9,527 bases of DNA, taken from NCBI GenBank assembly GCA_021157645.1, contig JAGGWC010000175.1, forward strand, positions 1 through 9,527. Reading direction: 5' to 3'. Positions 1 to 8,000 of the stretch are shown piece after piece. The notes below the pieces were generated by a model, which was given only the letters and a program-made list of their open reading frames with translations, made no database searches and was not told the origin of the DNA. How positions within the stretch are numbered: position 1 is the stretch's first letter; the number at the start of each line of letters is the position of its first letter. The DNA is from Candidatus Cloacimonadota bacterium (GTDB lineage: Bacteria > Cloacimonadota > Cloacimonadia > Cloacimonadales > TCS61). The translations under genes and the position numbers were made by a program.

Positions 1-460
1 GGCGAATCCTTTCAATCTTCTCATAATTTGCTCGTTTATCGTTACTGGCGATAAGGTCCATCACAATTGCTCCTGCACCTAAAGCAGCACGTTCTGCGCT
101 TTCTCCGGTCATTTTAGCAACAACACCCGTAACCATCATTTGCAGTCCACCACCGGCACTACTGGTAGATACATAAGCATCCACACCTTCACCTTCTTTT
201 TCAGAAAGCCAGATTGCTTCATCTTTAATAAATTTGATGCTGTCATCGTTATATTTCAAACGTGCAAGTTCTTCTAATTCCGTAACTGCATTAACAACAC
301 CTCTTGTTACATCGTTTAATGGTTTTTCCACAGTTGTGGGAGCTTCCCCACGAACTGTTTGACGGTATTCACCATCGACATACTCAATAAGGATCGATTT
401 TGTTGTTGTACTACCGCAATCGGTAGCAATGATCCTCTTAAGCTTCTGAGTATTGCCCAT
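1..460 (-). CDS. GlmL/MutL-family mutase-associated ATPase, N-terminal part (runs off left edge)
   Basis: Translating back from the ATG at 458-460 gives 153 codons open to the window edge, roughly the first third of a family usually about 460 residues long. Residues 14-21 read DCGSTTTK, the phosphate-1 loop of the ASKHA (actin/Hsp70/sugar kinase) fold. Residues around 100-130 contain STSSAGGG and a following ERAALGAGA stretch, both typical of the GlmL/MutL family. These proteins are encoded next to adenosylcobalamin-dependent mutases (glutamate mutase, ornithine or lysine aminomutases) and are thought to act as cytoplasmic chaperones or reactivating factors that service the B12 enzyme. The name MutL here is unrelated to DNA mismatch repair. 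The start is supported by a strong GGAGGAG site just upstream. The gene lies 13 bases after the 125-residue gene and is probably cotranscribed with it. Which mutase it serves cannot be told from this window; a KamB-like role in lysine fermentation is one possibility. Family assignment is firm, the exact role is inferred. Confidence 0.85.
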   Translation of the reverse strand, partial: MGNTQKLKRIIATDCGSTTTKSILIEYVDGEYRQTVRGEAPTTVEKPLNDVTRGVVNAVTELEELARLKYNDDSIKFIKDEAIWLSEKEGEGVDAYVSTSSAGGGLQMMVTGVVAKMTGESAERAALGAGAIVMDLIASNDKRANYEKIERIR

Positions 461-470
461 ATTCTCCTCC
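461..470 (-). promoter_or_regulatory. Strong ribosome binding site of the GlmL-like gene
   Basis: On the minus strand the bases read GGAGGAGAAT directly before the ATG at 458-460, a near-perfect Shine-Dalgarno sequence. It begins only three bases after the stop codon (474-476) of the preceding gene. It fixes the start of the GlmL-like protein and suggests strong translation within a shared transcript. Confidence 0.8.
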
Positions 471-473
471 ATT

Positions 474-851
474 TTACAATTTATTATTATTATCTTTTTT
501 CTTAATTTTAAGGAACTGCATTATTTTATTTCTTCTTCTTTTTCGTCTTAATCTTTTACTTTTACGTTCCTCACGAAACATATCCACATCAATTTCGTCA
601 ATACGTTTTATCAGAAGCCGAACATATTCTTCATTTTCCAATAATGCTGCAAATTCCTGGTATTCTTTCGGATTGAAAATGATCTCCGCGAAGGGAGCCA
701 AAAAATGCATGAGCTGGCTGCCGATCCTGGCAAGTGGACGCAATGATTCAATCGTCATTATTGCAGGTGCTGCCATTCTTCTTTCGGCAATGAACTTCGA
801 TAATTTTTCTATGAGTTCAACTGCTCTTTCTTCGCTTATTTCCAGAATCAT
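474..851 (-). CDS. Conserved-looking small helical protein of unknown function, upstream of GlmL-like gene
   Basis: I do not recognise this 125-residue protein. It has no signal peptide. It appears largely helical: a charged N-terminal helix (about 1-25), a more hydrophobic stretch rich in Ala, Leu, Ile and Phe (about 27-60, including MAAPAIMTIESLRPLARIG) that could be an amphipathic or interface helix rather than a clear transmembrane span, then an acidic helical part (about 61-95). The tail from about residue 93 is strongly basic, with clusters such as RKSKRLRRKRRR and KIKKKD. The ATG at 849-851 is preceded by AGGAAA at suitable spacing. It is the first gene after the 130-base intergenic gap, and the GlmL-family gene starts 13 bases beyond its stop. 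The placement suggests it works with the GlmL-like factor or its B12 mutase, but this rests on position alone. The basic tail could bind nucleic acid, phospholipid or an acidic partner. Confidence 0.5.
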   Translation of the reverse strand: MILEISEERAVELIEKLSKFIAERRMAAPAIMTIESLRPLARIGSQLMHFLAPFAEIIFNPKEYQEFAALLENEEYVRLLIKRIDEIDVDMFREERKSKRLRRKRRRNKIMQFLKIKKKDNNNKL

Positions 852-981
852 TCAATTTCCTAAATATTTAATTTAAAATTTCCGGTAAAAAATCTGTTAG
901 AGCTTTCTATTGTCAAGACATAGATTATGCTAAGGTTATTAATTATGAGAAGGTTAGTTAGCTTTGACTGAATTTGAATAT
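852..981 (-). promoter_or_regulatory. Intergenic region with possible promoter for the 125-residue gene and GlmL-like gene
   Basis: This 130-base AT-rich gap separates nadD from the next gene and is the only gap over 20 bases in the window. On the minus strand TTGACA occurs at 911-916, a perfect -35 match, but at 16-18 bases downstream only T-rich sequence (ATTTTT) is found, so the -10 is poor. A perfect palindrome TAAATATTTA lies at 861-870 just ahead of the ribosome binding site, and AAGGTTA is repeated directly at 932-938 and 950-956. No stable GC-rich hairpin with a T-run is visible after nadD. A promoter is plausible from layout, but its exact position is uncertain. Confidence 0.4.
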
Positions 982-1560
982 TTAACGGGTATAAAGTGTG
1001 ATCAGTTCATTTTTGATATTGGCTGGAACTAAGAGTGAAATATCTTTACCTTTTACTATCATTTTTCTTATCATTGTAGAAGAAATATTAATCGGTTTCA
1101 TCTCCATGAAGTTTAATTTATCAACATACTCCAGTTCGCTCCACCTTGTTTTATCAATATCTGGGCGGTGAGCAATTATGAATTCTATATTATTTAGAAG
1201 CCATTTATAATCGTGCCATTTTTTCAATTCAGAAATAATATCGCTACCAGCAATAAAATAGAATTTATCATCCGGAAATATTTTATTCAATCGCATCACA
1301 AGAAGTTTTGTATAGCTTGGGGTTTCTGTTTCCATATCAAGACGGGAAATTTCAAAACGTGGTTTAGAAGCGATTACTTTTTTAGTTAGATCGTACCTTA
1401 TTTCTATAGGTAGGATGTTCTTGTATTTTTTTAGTGGATGATTGCCCGAAGGCAGGAAGAGTATTTTATCCAGATCGAAAGAATCAAGGGCGGTTTGTGC
1501 CAATTTGATGTGTCCATTATGCACAGGATTGAATGAACCGCCCAATAATCCAATTTTCAT
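982..1560 (-). CDS. nadD: Nicotinate-nucleotide adenylyltransferase NadD
   Basis: Transfers an adenylyl group from ATP to nicotinate mononucleotide, giving nicotinate adenine dinucleotide, the penultimate step of cytoplasmic NAD synthesis. The 192-residue product has normal family length and the diagnostic motifs: GGSFNPVHNGH at residues 7-17 with the nucleotidyltransferase HxGH signature at 14-17, NHPLKK at 40-45, PSYTKLL at 81-87, FIAGSD at 102-107, and the second nucleotide-binding motif ISSTMIR at 159-165. The start ATG (1558-1560) shares one base with the bamD stop codon (TAATG) and no strong Shine-Dalgarno precedes it, so translation is probably coupled to bamD. It is the last gene of the seven-gene run. 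The ribosome silencing factor gene rsfS, often next to nadD in other bacteria, does not follow it here. Identification is very secure. Confidence 0.97.
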   Translation of the reverse strand: MKIGLLGGSFNPVHNGHIKLAQTALDSFDLDKILFLPSGNHPLKKYKNILPIEIRYDLTKKVIASKPRFEISRLDMETETPSYTKLLVMRLNKIFPDDKFYFIAGSDIISELKKWHDYKWLLNNIEFIIAHRPDIDKTRWSELEYVDKLNFMEMKPINISSTMIRKMIVKGKDISLLVPANIKNELITLYTR

Positions 1561-2294
1561 TATTCTATTTTTTGTAATTCAGATATAATTTTTTCCGCTT
1601 CATCTGTTTGGGGATAACGATTAATAAGTTTTTGTCCTGTAAGATTTGCATTTTCAAAATCATCTCTTGCCAGATATATTTTTGTAGCATAATATAGAGA
1701 CATTCTATCAGGCTCATTGTTATTCCCCAGTTCTATTATTTCATCAAAATACATCAATGCAGCACTGTAGTCAAATAGTTTGTAATAAGTATAACCATTG
1801 TAATAGCTTTTCATCAAAAGTTTATACTGGCATTTTTGAATGTAATCAATCGCATCTTTCTTTCGGCTGTCAAAGGGGAATTTTTCTATGAATGTTTCGA
1901 AAGCAGCAATAGATTTTTTGGTCTCATCCTGTGTGTAATGAGGAGATAAAGATTCATTGTAATAACATATCCCAAGCTGGAAATAAGCTCTTCCGATATC
2001 TTTGTAATCAGAGAATAATCGTATCAGTTCTTCATATTCGAATCTCGCTTCGGTGAATTTGTTCTGATTAAAATTGCAGTCTGCCAGTTTCATTTGAGCA
2101 ACAGGAGTATAAGCCGAGTTACGTTCAAAAACTACTTCTGTATAATATGGGATCGCTTTGCTGTATTTTTCTTTCTCAAAAAGCTCATCTGCAATTTCCA
2201 TCTTTTTTTCTACAGGCATGGTTTTTGACATTTTATTGTTGCTACATCCAAAAATGATTAACAGAACAATGATCAGAAATAATATTTTTTTCAC
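1560..2294 (-). CDS. bamD: Outer membrane protein assembly lipoprotein BamD
   Basis: BamD (YfiO) is the essential lipoprotein of the BAM machine that folds beta-barrel proteins into the outer membrane. It is anchored on the periplasmic face by lipidation. The 244-residue product begins with a hydrophobic lipoprotein signal ending in the lipobox IFGC, with Cys17 as the predicted lipidated residue. The rest is helical TPR-like repeats, approximately at 33-56, 65-97, 102-138, 163-190 and 198-230. The segment around 104-190, with YYNESLSPHY, an AFETFIEKFP helix and SYYNGYTYYKLFDYSAAL, follows the BamD pattern closely. Length matches E. coli BamD (about 245 residues). The start codon is GTG. The gene lies 13 bases after the M18 aminopeptidase and overlaps nadD by one base. 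A generic TPR lipoprotein is the alternative but fits less well. Confidence 0.85.
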   Translation of the reverse strand: MKKILFLIIVLLIIFGCSNNKMSKTMPVEKKMEIADELFEKEKYSKAIPYYTEVVFERNSAYTPVAQMKLADCNFNQNKFTEARFEYEELIRLFSDYKDIGRAYFQLGICYYNESLSPHYTQDETKKSIAAFETFIEKFPFDSRKKDAIDYIQKCQYKLLMKSYYNGYTYYKLFDYSAALMYFDEIIELGNNNEPDRMSLYYATKIYLARDDFENANLTGQKLINRYPQTDEAEKIISELQKIE

Positions 2295-2306
2295 AATTTA
2301 CTCCAG
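2292..2306 (-). promoter_or_regulatory. GTG start and ribosome binding site of bamD
   Basis: On the minus strand CTGGAG (2301-2306) is followed after six bases by GTG at 2292-2294. The GTG sits exactly at the beginning of the lysine-containing lipoprotein signal peptide and no in-frame ATG lies nearby. The site falls within the 13-base gap after the aminopeptidase stop codon. Confidence 0.7.
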
Positions 2307-2307
2307 T

Positions 2308-3723
2308 TTAGGCATTCTCGAAAAATGCTTTGTAAGCTTTATATGATGAGTAGACATCAGCTTTGCTAGCGAGTTCATAAAGTGAGTGCATTCCTAAAAC
2401 ACCAGGACCGCAATCAATAACTTCTGCACCATGTTCAGCCATAAATTTGGCTATAGTTCCACCACCACCTTCATCTACTTTACCAAGTGCGCCTGTTTGC
2501 CAGCACACATTTTCTTTATTATAAATATCTATTATTTTGGAATTAAATTCTGCATTTGCATCATTTGACCCGCTTTTACCGCCACTTCCGGTAAACTTGG
2601 TTACACTTACTCCAAATCCAATATGTACAGCGTTCTCTTTTTCGTGAACTGATGGAAAGTTTGGGTTAATCCCTGCGTTTACATCGGCAGATAAAACATG
2701 GCTGTTAATAAGTGTTTTTCTCAAGGTTAAGCTATCGTAAGCTTCACCGTTGTGTTTTAGAAGATCAGCAATAAAATCTATAATAAAAATAGATTTTGCT
2801 CCGGTATTACCATCACTACCGATCTCTTCTTTATCAGCGAGATATACAATTGCAGTTTTCTCTAATTTATCTTTTGCATCGAATATTGCACTAGCAGAAG
2901 TATAAGCACAAATCCTGTCATCTTGTCCGTAACTGAGAACCAAGCTTCTGTCAAGACCAGCATCACGTGCTTTTCCAGCTGGGACTAACTCAATCTCTGC
3001 ACTTAAAAAATCTTCTTCAGTTATGCCATATTTTTCATTAAGTAAAACGAGTGCATTCAATTTAACTGCTTCTTTTGTTTCTTTATCTTTTGGATACGGA
3101 ATTGAATTAAAAATAAGGTTCATTTTCCCAGCATCAATGGCTTCACCGATCTTTTTGGTATATTGAACTTTTCTAGCTAAGTGAGGTAGAAGATCCGGCA
3201 TAACGAAAACTGGATCTTTTTCATCTTCACCAATTGTGATCTTGATACTTTCACCATCTTTTTTAATGATCGTTCCATGAAGGGCAAGTGGAGTAGACAT
3301 CCATTGATATTTTTTAATTCCACCATAATAATGAGTTCTCATCATTCCCAAAGTTGTACCACTATCTTCATATAATGGATTTTGTTTTAGGTCAACTCTT
3401 GGTGAATCGATGTGTGCCACAGTAAGATTCACGCCTTCTGAAATTGGTTTTTTACCTATAAATGCAATGCCTGCATTTTTATTTCTTGAAACGCGAAATA
3501 CTTTTTTAGATTTTTTCCCATTATCAATTTCTTTATAACCTTGTTTTTTTAATTCTTTAACATAGAATTCGATAGATTCACGTTCAGTTTTGCATTCATT
3601 AAGAAAGTTTTTGTAACCTTCAGAGAAATTAAAAGCTGCTTTCTGCTCTTGAGTAGAAGCTTCATTCCAAAAGTTTTTTCTTGAATAAGTAAGTTTTTTT
3701 TTAAGCTCTTCTGTTTTTTTCAT
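2308..3723 (-). CDS. M18-family zinc aminopeptidase (ApeA/aminopeptidase 1 type)
   Basis: A predicted cytoplasmic metalloaminopeptidase that removes N-terminal residues from peptides using two metal ions, normally zinc. The 471-residue length is typical of bacterial M18 aminopeptidases. The metal-site motifs are all present: AHIDSPR with His104, GQDDR around Asp268/Asp269, the catalytic glutamate pair DKEEIGSDG at Glu299/Glu300, SADVNAG with Asp347, and GMHSLYE with His446. A glycine-rich GKVDEGGGG segment lies at 414-422. No signal peptide is seen, in line with intracellular peptide turnover, which would suit a peptide-fermenting organism. The start ATG (3721-3723) follows AAGAGGAAAG. It lies 15 bases after greA and 13 before bamD. 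Two A-runs (seven and nine bases) occur in the first ten codons. Family assignment is very secure; substrate preference (aspartyl or broader) cannot be read from sequence. Confidence 0.96.
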   Translation of the reverse strand: MKKTEELKKKLTYSRKNFWNEASTQEQKAAFNFSEGYKNFLNECKTERESIEFYVKELKKQGYKEIDNGKKSKKVFRVSRNKNAGIAFIGKKPISEGVNLTVAHIDSPRVDLKQNPLYEDSGTTLGMMRTHYYGGIKKYQWMSTPLALHGTIIKKDGESIKITIGEDEKDPVFVMPDLLPHLARKVQYTKKIGEAIDAGKMNLIFNSIPYPKDKETKEAVKLNALVLLNEKYGITEEDFLSAEIELVPAGKARDAGLDRSLVLSYGQDDRICAYTSASAIFDAKDKLEKTAIVYLADKEEIGSDGNTGAKSIFIIDFIADLLKHNGEAYDSLTLRKTLINSHVLSADVNAGINPNFPSVHEKENAVHIGFGVSVTKFTGSGGKSGSNDANAEFNSKIIDIYNKENVCWQTGALGKVDEGGGGTIAKFMAEHGAEVIDCGPGVLGMHSLYELASKADVYSSYKAYKAFFENA

Positions 3724-3738
3724 TCTTTCCTCTTTAGT

Positions 3739-4209
3739 CTATTTTATTTCTAATATTTCAAATTCTCTTTTGCCAATAGGAGCAATTACAGTAAAATTAT
3801 CGCCAATTTTTTTACCTATCATGGGTTTCCCAATGGGAGATAAAATAGAAATTCTTTCATATTCATTTTCCGATTCATATATCTCATCAACACCTACTAA
3901 CTGCACCTTTCTCAGAGAATTATCTTTAAGTTCCTTCACTAATACTCTAGCGCCAAATCTCACAGCATCTTTTGGGATATTTGTAGTGTCAATAACTTGC
4001 AAATGCTCAGTTCTCTCTTTCAAGCGGTTAAACTCATTTTCCAGAAATTTTTGTCTTTCTCTGGCTGCATGATATTCTGCATTTTCACTCAGATCTCCCA
4101 TCTCACGGGCAGTTACCACTTGTTTTATCACTATTGGCCTTTCCTTGATAAGTTTTTGTAAACGCATCCTAAGATGCTTCATCCCTTCTTTTGTTATATA
4201 CTGTGCCAT
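3739..4209 (-). CDS. greA: Transcription elongation factor GreA
   Basis: GreA enters the RNA polymerase secondary channel and stimulates cleavage of backtracked RNA, rescuing stalled elongation complexes. The 156-residue protein has the usual length and two-part structure: an N-terminal antiparallel coiled coil (about 1-75) and a C-terminal FKBP-like domain (about 80-156). The coiled-coil tip carries the signature MGDLSENAEYHAA, with acidic residues Asp39 and Glu42 corresponding to E. coli Asp41 and Glu44. The C-terminal domain has the typical ISILSPIGKPMIGKKIGD segment. The start ATG (4207-4209) shares one base with the stop of the 271-residue gene upstream (TAATG); only a weak AAAGG precedes it, suggesting translational coupling. 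The next gene, an aminopeptidase, follows after 15 bases. The acidic tip favours GreA/GreB activity over a Gfh-type inhibitor. Identification is very secure. Confidence 0.97.
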   Translation of the reverse strand: MAQYITKEGMKHLRMRLQKLIKERPIVIKQVVTAREMGDLSENAEYHAARERQKFLENEFNRLKERTEHLQVIDTTNIPKDAVRFGARVLVKELKDNSLRKVQLVGVDEIYESENEYERISILSPIGKPMIGKKIGDNFTVIAPIGKREFEILEIK

Positions 4210-5024
4210 TATTTTTTGCCTTTTCTACTTTTTAATAATTTTTGTCCATGCAATCCAATTTTTTTTACCTTAATGTTACCACTGTGTGACCATGTATCAC
4301 AAATTGTTTGAATGTTGTCATCATAGCAACAAATAGCTTCACAAAGGATTTCTGCAAAGATTGGATTTCGTTTTGTTTGATAATTGCGATAAACAGATAA
4401 GTAGAATTCTTTATCTTTTTTATAGACAACTTTTAAGAATTTAGAGTTGACTTTTATGATATTTGGTGTTGCATAAAGCCACGATGTCTCCAGTTTCTGA
4501 AAAATAGGAGCAATGAGTTCGGCATCTTGTCCAATAAGTTTACTTAATAATTTTGTAATACTCTCTTCTAATAATTTATTATCCTTTTTTACCCAGTTAA
4601 TTATCAAATCGATATGTTCTAAAGCATCTTTTTTTAGGAGCGGATATATAACTTTGTCCATCACCAGATTGCATGTTTTTTGATCATGAGTATTAAAGAA
4701 GAAATCCTCTATATAGTTCAGGAATAATACCGGCTGTTTTTTTATTGCTCGAGCCATAATGTAGGCAAATATCATTCCGCCATGTTCACCTTTTTTCTTT
4801 AATAGATAATCATAAAAATCAAAATATTTATCAGCATCTTTATAAATTTTAGCTGCTATTGTTTTGCCAACCAAGGTGATTACGGCATGTGGAATATTGC
4901 CGTCAATTCTTTGTGGATATGCATTATAAACTATATCAATATCGTAATTTCCCTTGGGAAGTTTCCGCTCTATAAAATCCTGGGTATCCATTTTTAATCT
5001 TTCTTGCCAATCTAATGAAATCAT
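4209..5024 (-). CDS. Uncharacterised alpha-helical (HEAT-like/AlkD-like) repeat protein
   Basis: I do not recognise this 271-residue protein with certainty. It has no signal peptide or membrane span. After an N-terminal region (about 1-75) it reads as a series of paired amphipathic helices: about 83-110, 116-130, 133-148, 151-164, 167-180, 185-200, 205-217, 221-245 and 250-266. This resembles HEAT-like solenoids such as the AlkD-type DNA alkylation repair fold. The C-terminal part (WSHSGNIKVKKIGLHGQKLL) has the ring of such a terminal repeat, and the protein ends in a basic cluster (KSRKGKK). The AlkD arginine/tryptophan-rich DNA-facing pattern is not clearly visible, so enzyme function is not claimed. 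The ATG at 5022-5024 is preceded by AAAGGAG at good spacing, which favours it over the internal Met12. It starts 20 bases after the protease gene and overlaps greA by one base, hinting at a coordinated role with GreA. Confidence 0.5.
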   Translation of the reverse strand: MISLDWQERLKMDTQDFIERKLPKGNYDIDIVYNAYPQRIDGNIPHAVITLVGKTIAAKIYKDADKYFDFYDYLLKKKGEHGGMIFAYIMARAIKKQPVLFLNYIEDFFFNTHDQKTCNLVMDKVIYPLLKKDALEHIDLIINWVKKDNKLLEESITKLLSKLIGQDAELIAPIFQKLETSWLYATPNIIKVNSKFLKVVYKKDKEFYLSVYRNYQTKRNPIFAEILCEAICCYDDNIQTICDTWSHSGNIKVKKIGLHGQKLLKSRKGKK

Positions 5025-5044
5025 GATCGTCTCCTTTAAGTAAC

Positions 5045-8000
5045 CTAATTAATTATTATGATCTTTCCTTTACGTGAGTCTTTACCCATTCTAAGAAGAT
5101 AAAAATATATTCCGGAAGAAATTTTATTACCGTAATTATTTTCACATTTCCAACTAAAGCAGGGTGCCAGACCACCTATATTATAAGGACCCACGGCGTT
5201 CTCAAAGATCAATTCTCCATCTAAATTATATATCCAGATTTTTCCGGAAACATCAGTTGGGAGATTGATAAAATTAACTTTATCAATCAGATTTTCACTG
5301 ATATAAAGCGGATTCGGATAAACTATCATTTGTTTTAAATTTCTAAGACCCAACATAGATGTCAAGCTGAAATGACATTTATTACCACTATTAGAAATTA
5401 CATTACCAGCCAGATCTTCAATGCTTTTCACTTTTAGGAAATAAGATTGATTAGTGTATTTGAGCTCTTCTTTCATCTGCATCGAAACATAGCAGGAATC
5501 AGCTTCAAAATATTCTAATCTTTCTATTTCATTATCTTTGTCTACTGCTGGTAAAACAAGTGTATAATTGTTTATATCCTCTGCCAGTGATTTGTCCAAT
5601 GCTTCGCTATAAATGACATTAACAATTTTTGTGTTTGATGTTCTAACAGTAATTATTTCGGGTGGCGAAGTGTCTTCTTCGTATTGGAATTGGTAGGGAC
5701 CTTGAAAAACCGGAACACCGGTTTTGCCGGTTAATCCTGAAATATTCAAAATGTAATCATCATATTCTACAAATTGGGTGTTGAATCTTAAGATCAAAGC
5801 GGTATTCTGCTCGATCATATTTACTGAGACCGGATAAATTTTTTCTCTGCCGAATTCCACAGAAAAAATAGTTGAATGTATATTATCAACCTCCAGATCA
5901 AATTTCAGCTTTATTTCATATTGTGAGATCATTCTGATATTCTCTAATTCCGGAGCAAAATATGGAATTGCAATTTCCCATGAAGTAGGAAGACTCTCTA
6001 CCGGATCGTATGAGAGATCGACAGCTGTAACTTGGTAATAAAGTGTATCTCCAATTGTAAGGTTATCATCAGTAAAAAAGTTCTCTTGTACATTGTTTGC
6101 GACTAATGTTACAATATCTTTTAACTTGCAATAAACATTAAAATGATCTGCTTCCTGCTGTTGCCATGATAAATATACAGATACAGAATCAAGAGGAATA
6201 GCAGTGAAAAATTGTGGAGAGGAAGGACCTGTGAATTCTTCCATCTCTGAAATTAAAGCACTTCTAATAATTCCGTTCTCTTCTACATTTGTGATAATGA
6301 AAGCATTTTGAGAGGCTGTCTTGCCGGAGAAAGCAATTGTATTAGAACTTGTTTTTGTAGAAAGTCCTTGCCAAATAGGTTGGAATTGTCCGTCAATATA
6401 ATCTACAATGTAAATATTTGGAGGCACAGAAATCACGATCTCATTATCTCCATCACCATCAATATCTGCTGCAGCTAGAGAATTTTTTGTATCGATCTCT
6501 GAAAATGCAAGATAGCCAAGTGATTGATATTCGTTATTTATGTCGGTGGTTTTAAAGAATTCGTAAAACGAAAATGATTTTGCAGGATCTAACATATCTT
6601 GATTATAACCACCTACACAAAATTCTGATTTACCATCTCCGGTGAAATCTCCAGAACAAAGATTATAGGCGTTTCCAACTGGTAATCTATGATTCCAAAC
6701 CATTTCAAATTCACCAGTTTCACGCTCAAAGATCATTATGTCCCCGTCTTTATCGGCTGCTAAAATATCAGGATAATTATCATTATCCAGTTTATCACAA
6801 ACTACTTTTGTAGAGAAGAAATTCTTTATTGAAGTTGGTGTTTCATTAAGTATCAATTCCTCTCTATCGAAGCTATTACCGTTTCTCTGATTAAGCGTAA
6901 GAACACGATGTGAAATTCCACTTATATCTTCATTTTTTACTAAAATAACTTCGTCAATCCCATCATCATCATAGTCTGCAAAATTTGCACCGAACGCATT
7001 AATATCAACAAAAATGGGTTCACTAGGATAATAATTTCCATAGGTAGTTTCTAAAACAAGCGGACGGTCAAGCTGAATACCAATAACTTCCATGCCGCTT
7101 TCATTTGTATTCCCCAGATCATTCGGCCAGAAAACTGCAGAAAATTCATGTTTGGTGATAAGTTCCTCACCATTTAATTCAAGTATTTTTAGTGTTTGTA
7201 ATTCTTCTTCAGTTTCAAGAACAAAAATCTCGTTTTTCCCATTTCCATCAAAATCATATGTTTTTTGGACGGAGACTAGTTCATTGCCAATTGCAAGCTG
7301 ATCGAAACCATGGATATCAATAGTCTGATCATCTGTTTCAAATATATATGCACTATCAATAACTGTTTCTAAACCGCAAAGATTTTCAGCCTTTATATCA
7401 ATGAGAACGTTTTGTGGAAGACCATCTATCTTAATTATTTGAAGTGAATCCGCATCACCGAAATGAGGAAGAAATTCAGTTGATGGATATTGCCGGAGAA
7501 AAATATTCACATCTTCATCAAATAGAGCTTGAATATAATATTCCGGAATTTCTGCTGCATATCGTTTCATGTAAGAAGCGTAATCTGCATTAAATTCAGG
7601 AGATGTTTGATCAATATAAATGGTTCTGAAATAGGTATAATGTTGCTGATCAGCCGTTATTGCTTCAATTTTTATTGTATATGTATTATCCAGCACAGAA
7701 TTATCAACTATAAATTGTGCTATGGTATCATTTTCTACTTGTTCAAAGTAATCAGGATTATCGGGATCAACATCGCTCCAATCTGTTGATGCAGGCATTT
7801 CTTCGGAAGTGTATTTGACTGAATAATACCAAAAATTAGGACACTGTACAGTTCCAATAATATCAAAAGTAGAATTTAATCCAGTATTATCTTGAGGTGT
7901 TGTTATCTCTATTACCGGGTAGGAAGTTTCTGTAAGTAGTGAATATACATCCAGAAGTCCGTTTCCATATTCATAATCAAAACCTATTTCACCAAGATCT

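Noticed and set aside
1..460. Possible DNA mismatch repair MutL suggested by the family nickname
   Set aside because: The sequence has the ASKHA phosphate loop and GlmL-type motifs, not the GHKL ATPase motifs of mismatch-repair MutL.
673..876. Plus-strand open frame of 67 codons opposite the 125-residue gene
   Set aside because: It lies almost wholly antisense to a gene with a good ribosome binding site and operon context, and its product resembles nothing recognisable.
931..964. Possible hairpin terminator after nadD (GCTAA pairing with TTAGC)
   Set aside because: Only five base pairs with a long AT-rich loop and no following T-run, too weak to call a terminator.
2158..2346. Plus-strand open frame of 62 codons across the bamD/aminopeptidase junction
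   Set aside because: Antisense to two confidently identified genes and lacking any recognisable product.
3770..4072. Plus-strand open frame of 100 codons opposite greA
   Set aside because: Antisense shadow of the highly conserved GreA coding sequence.
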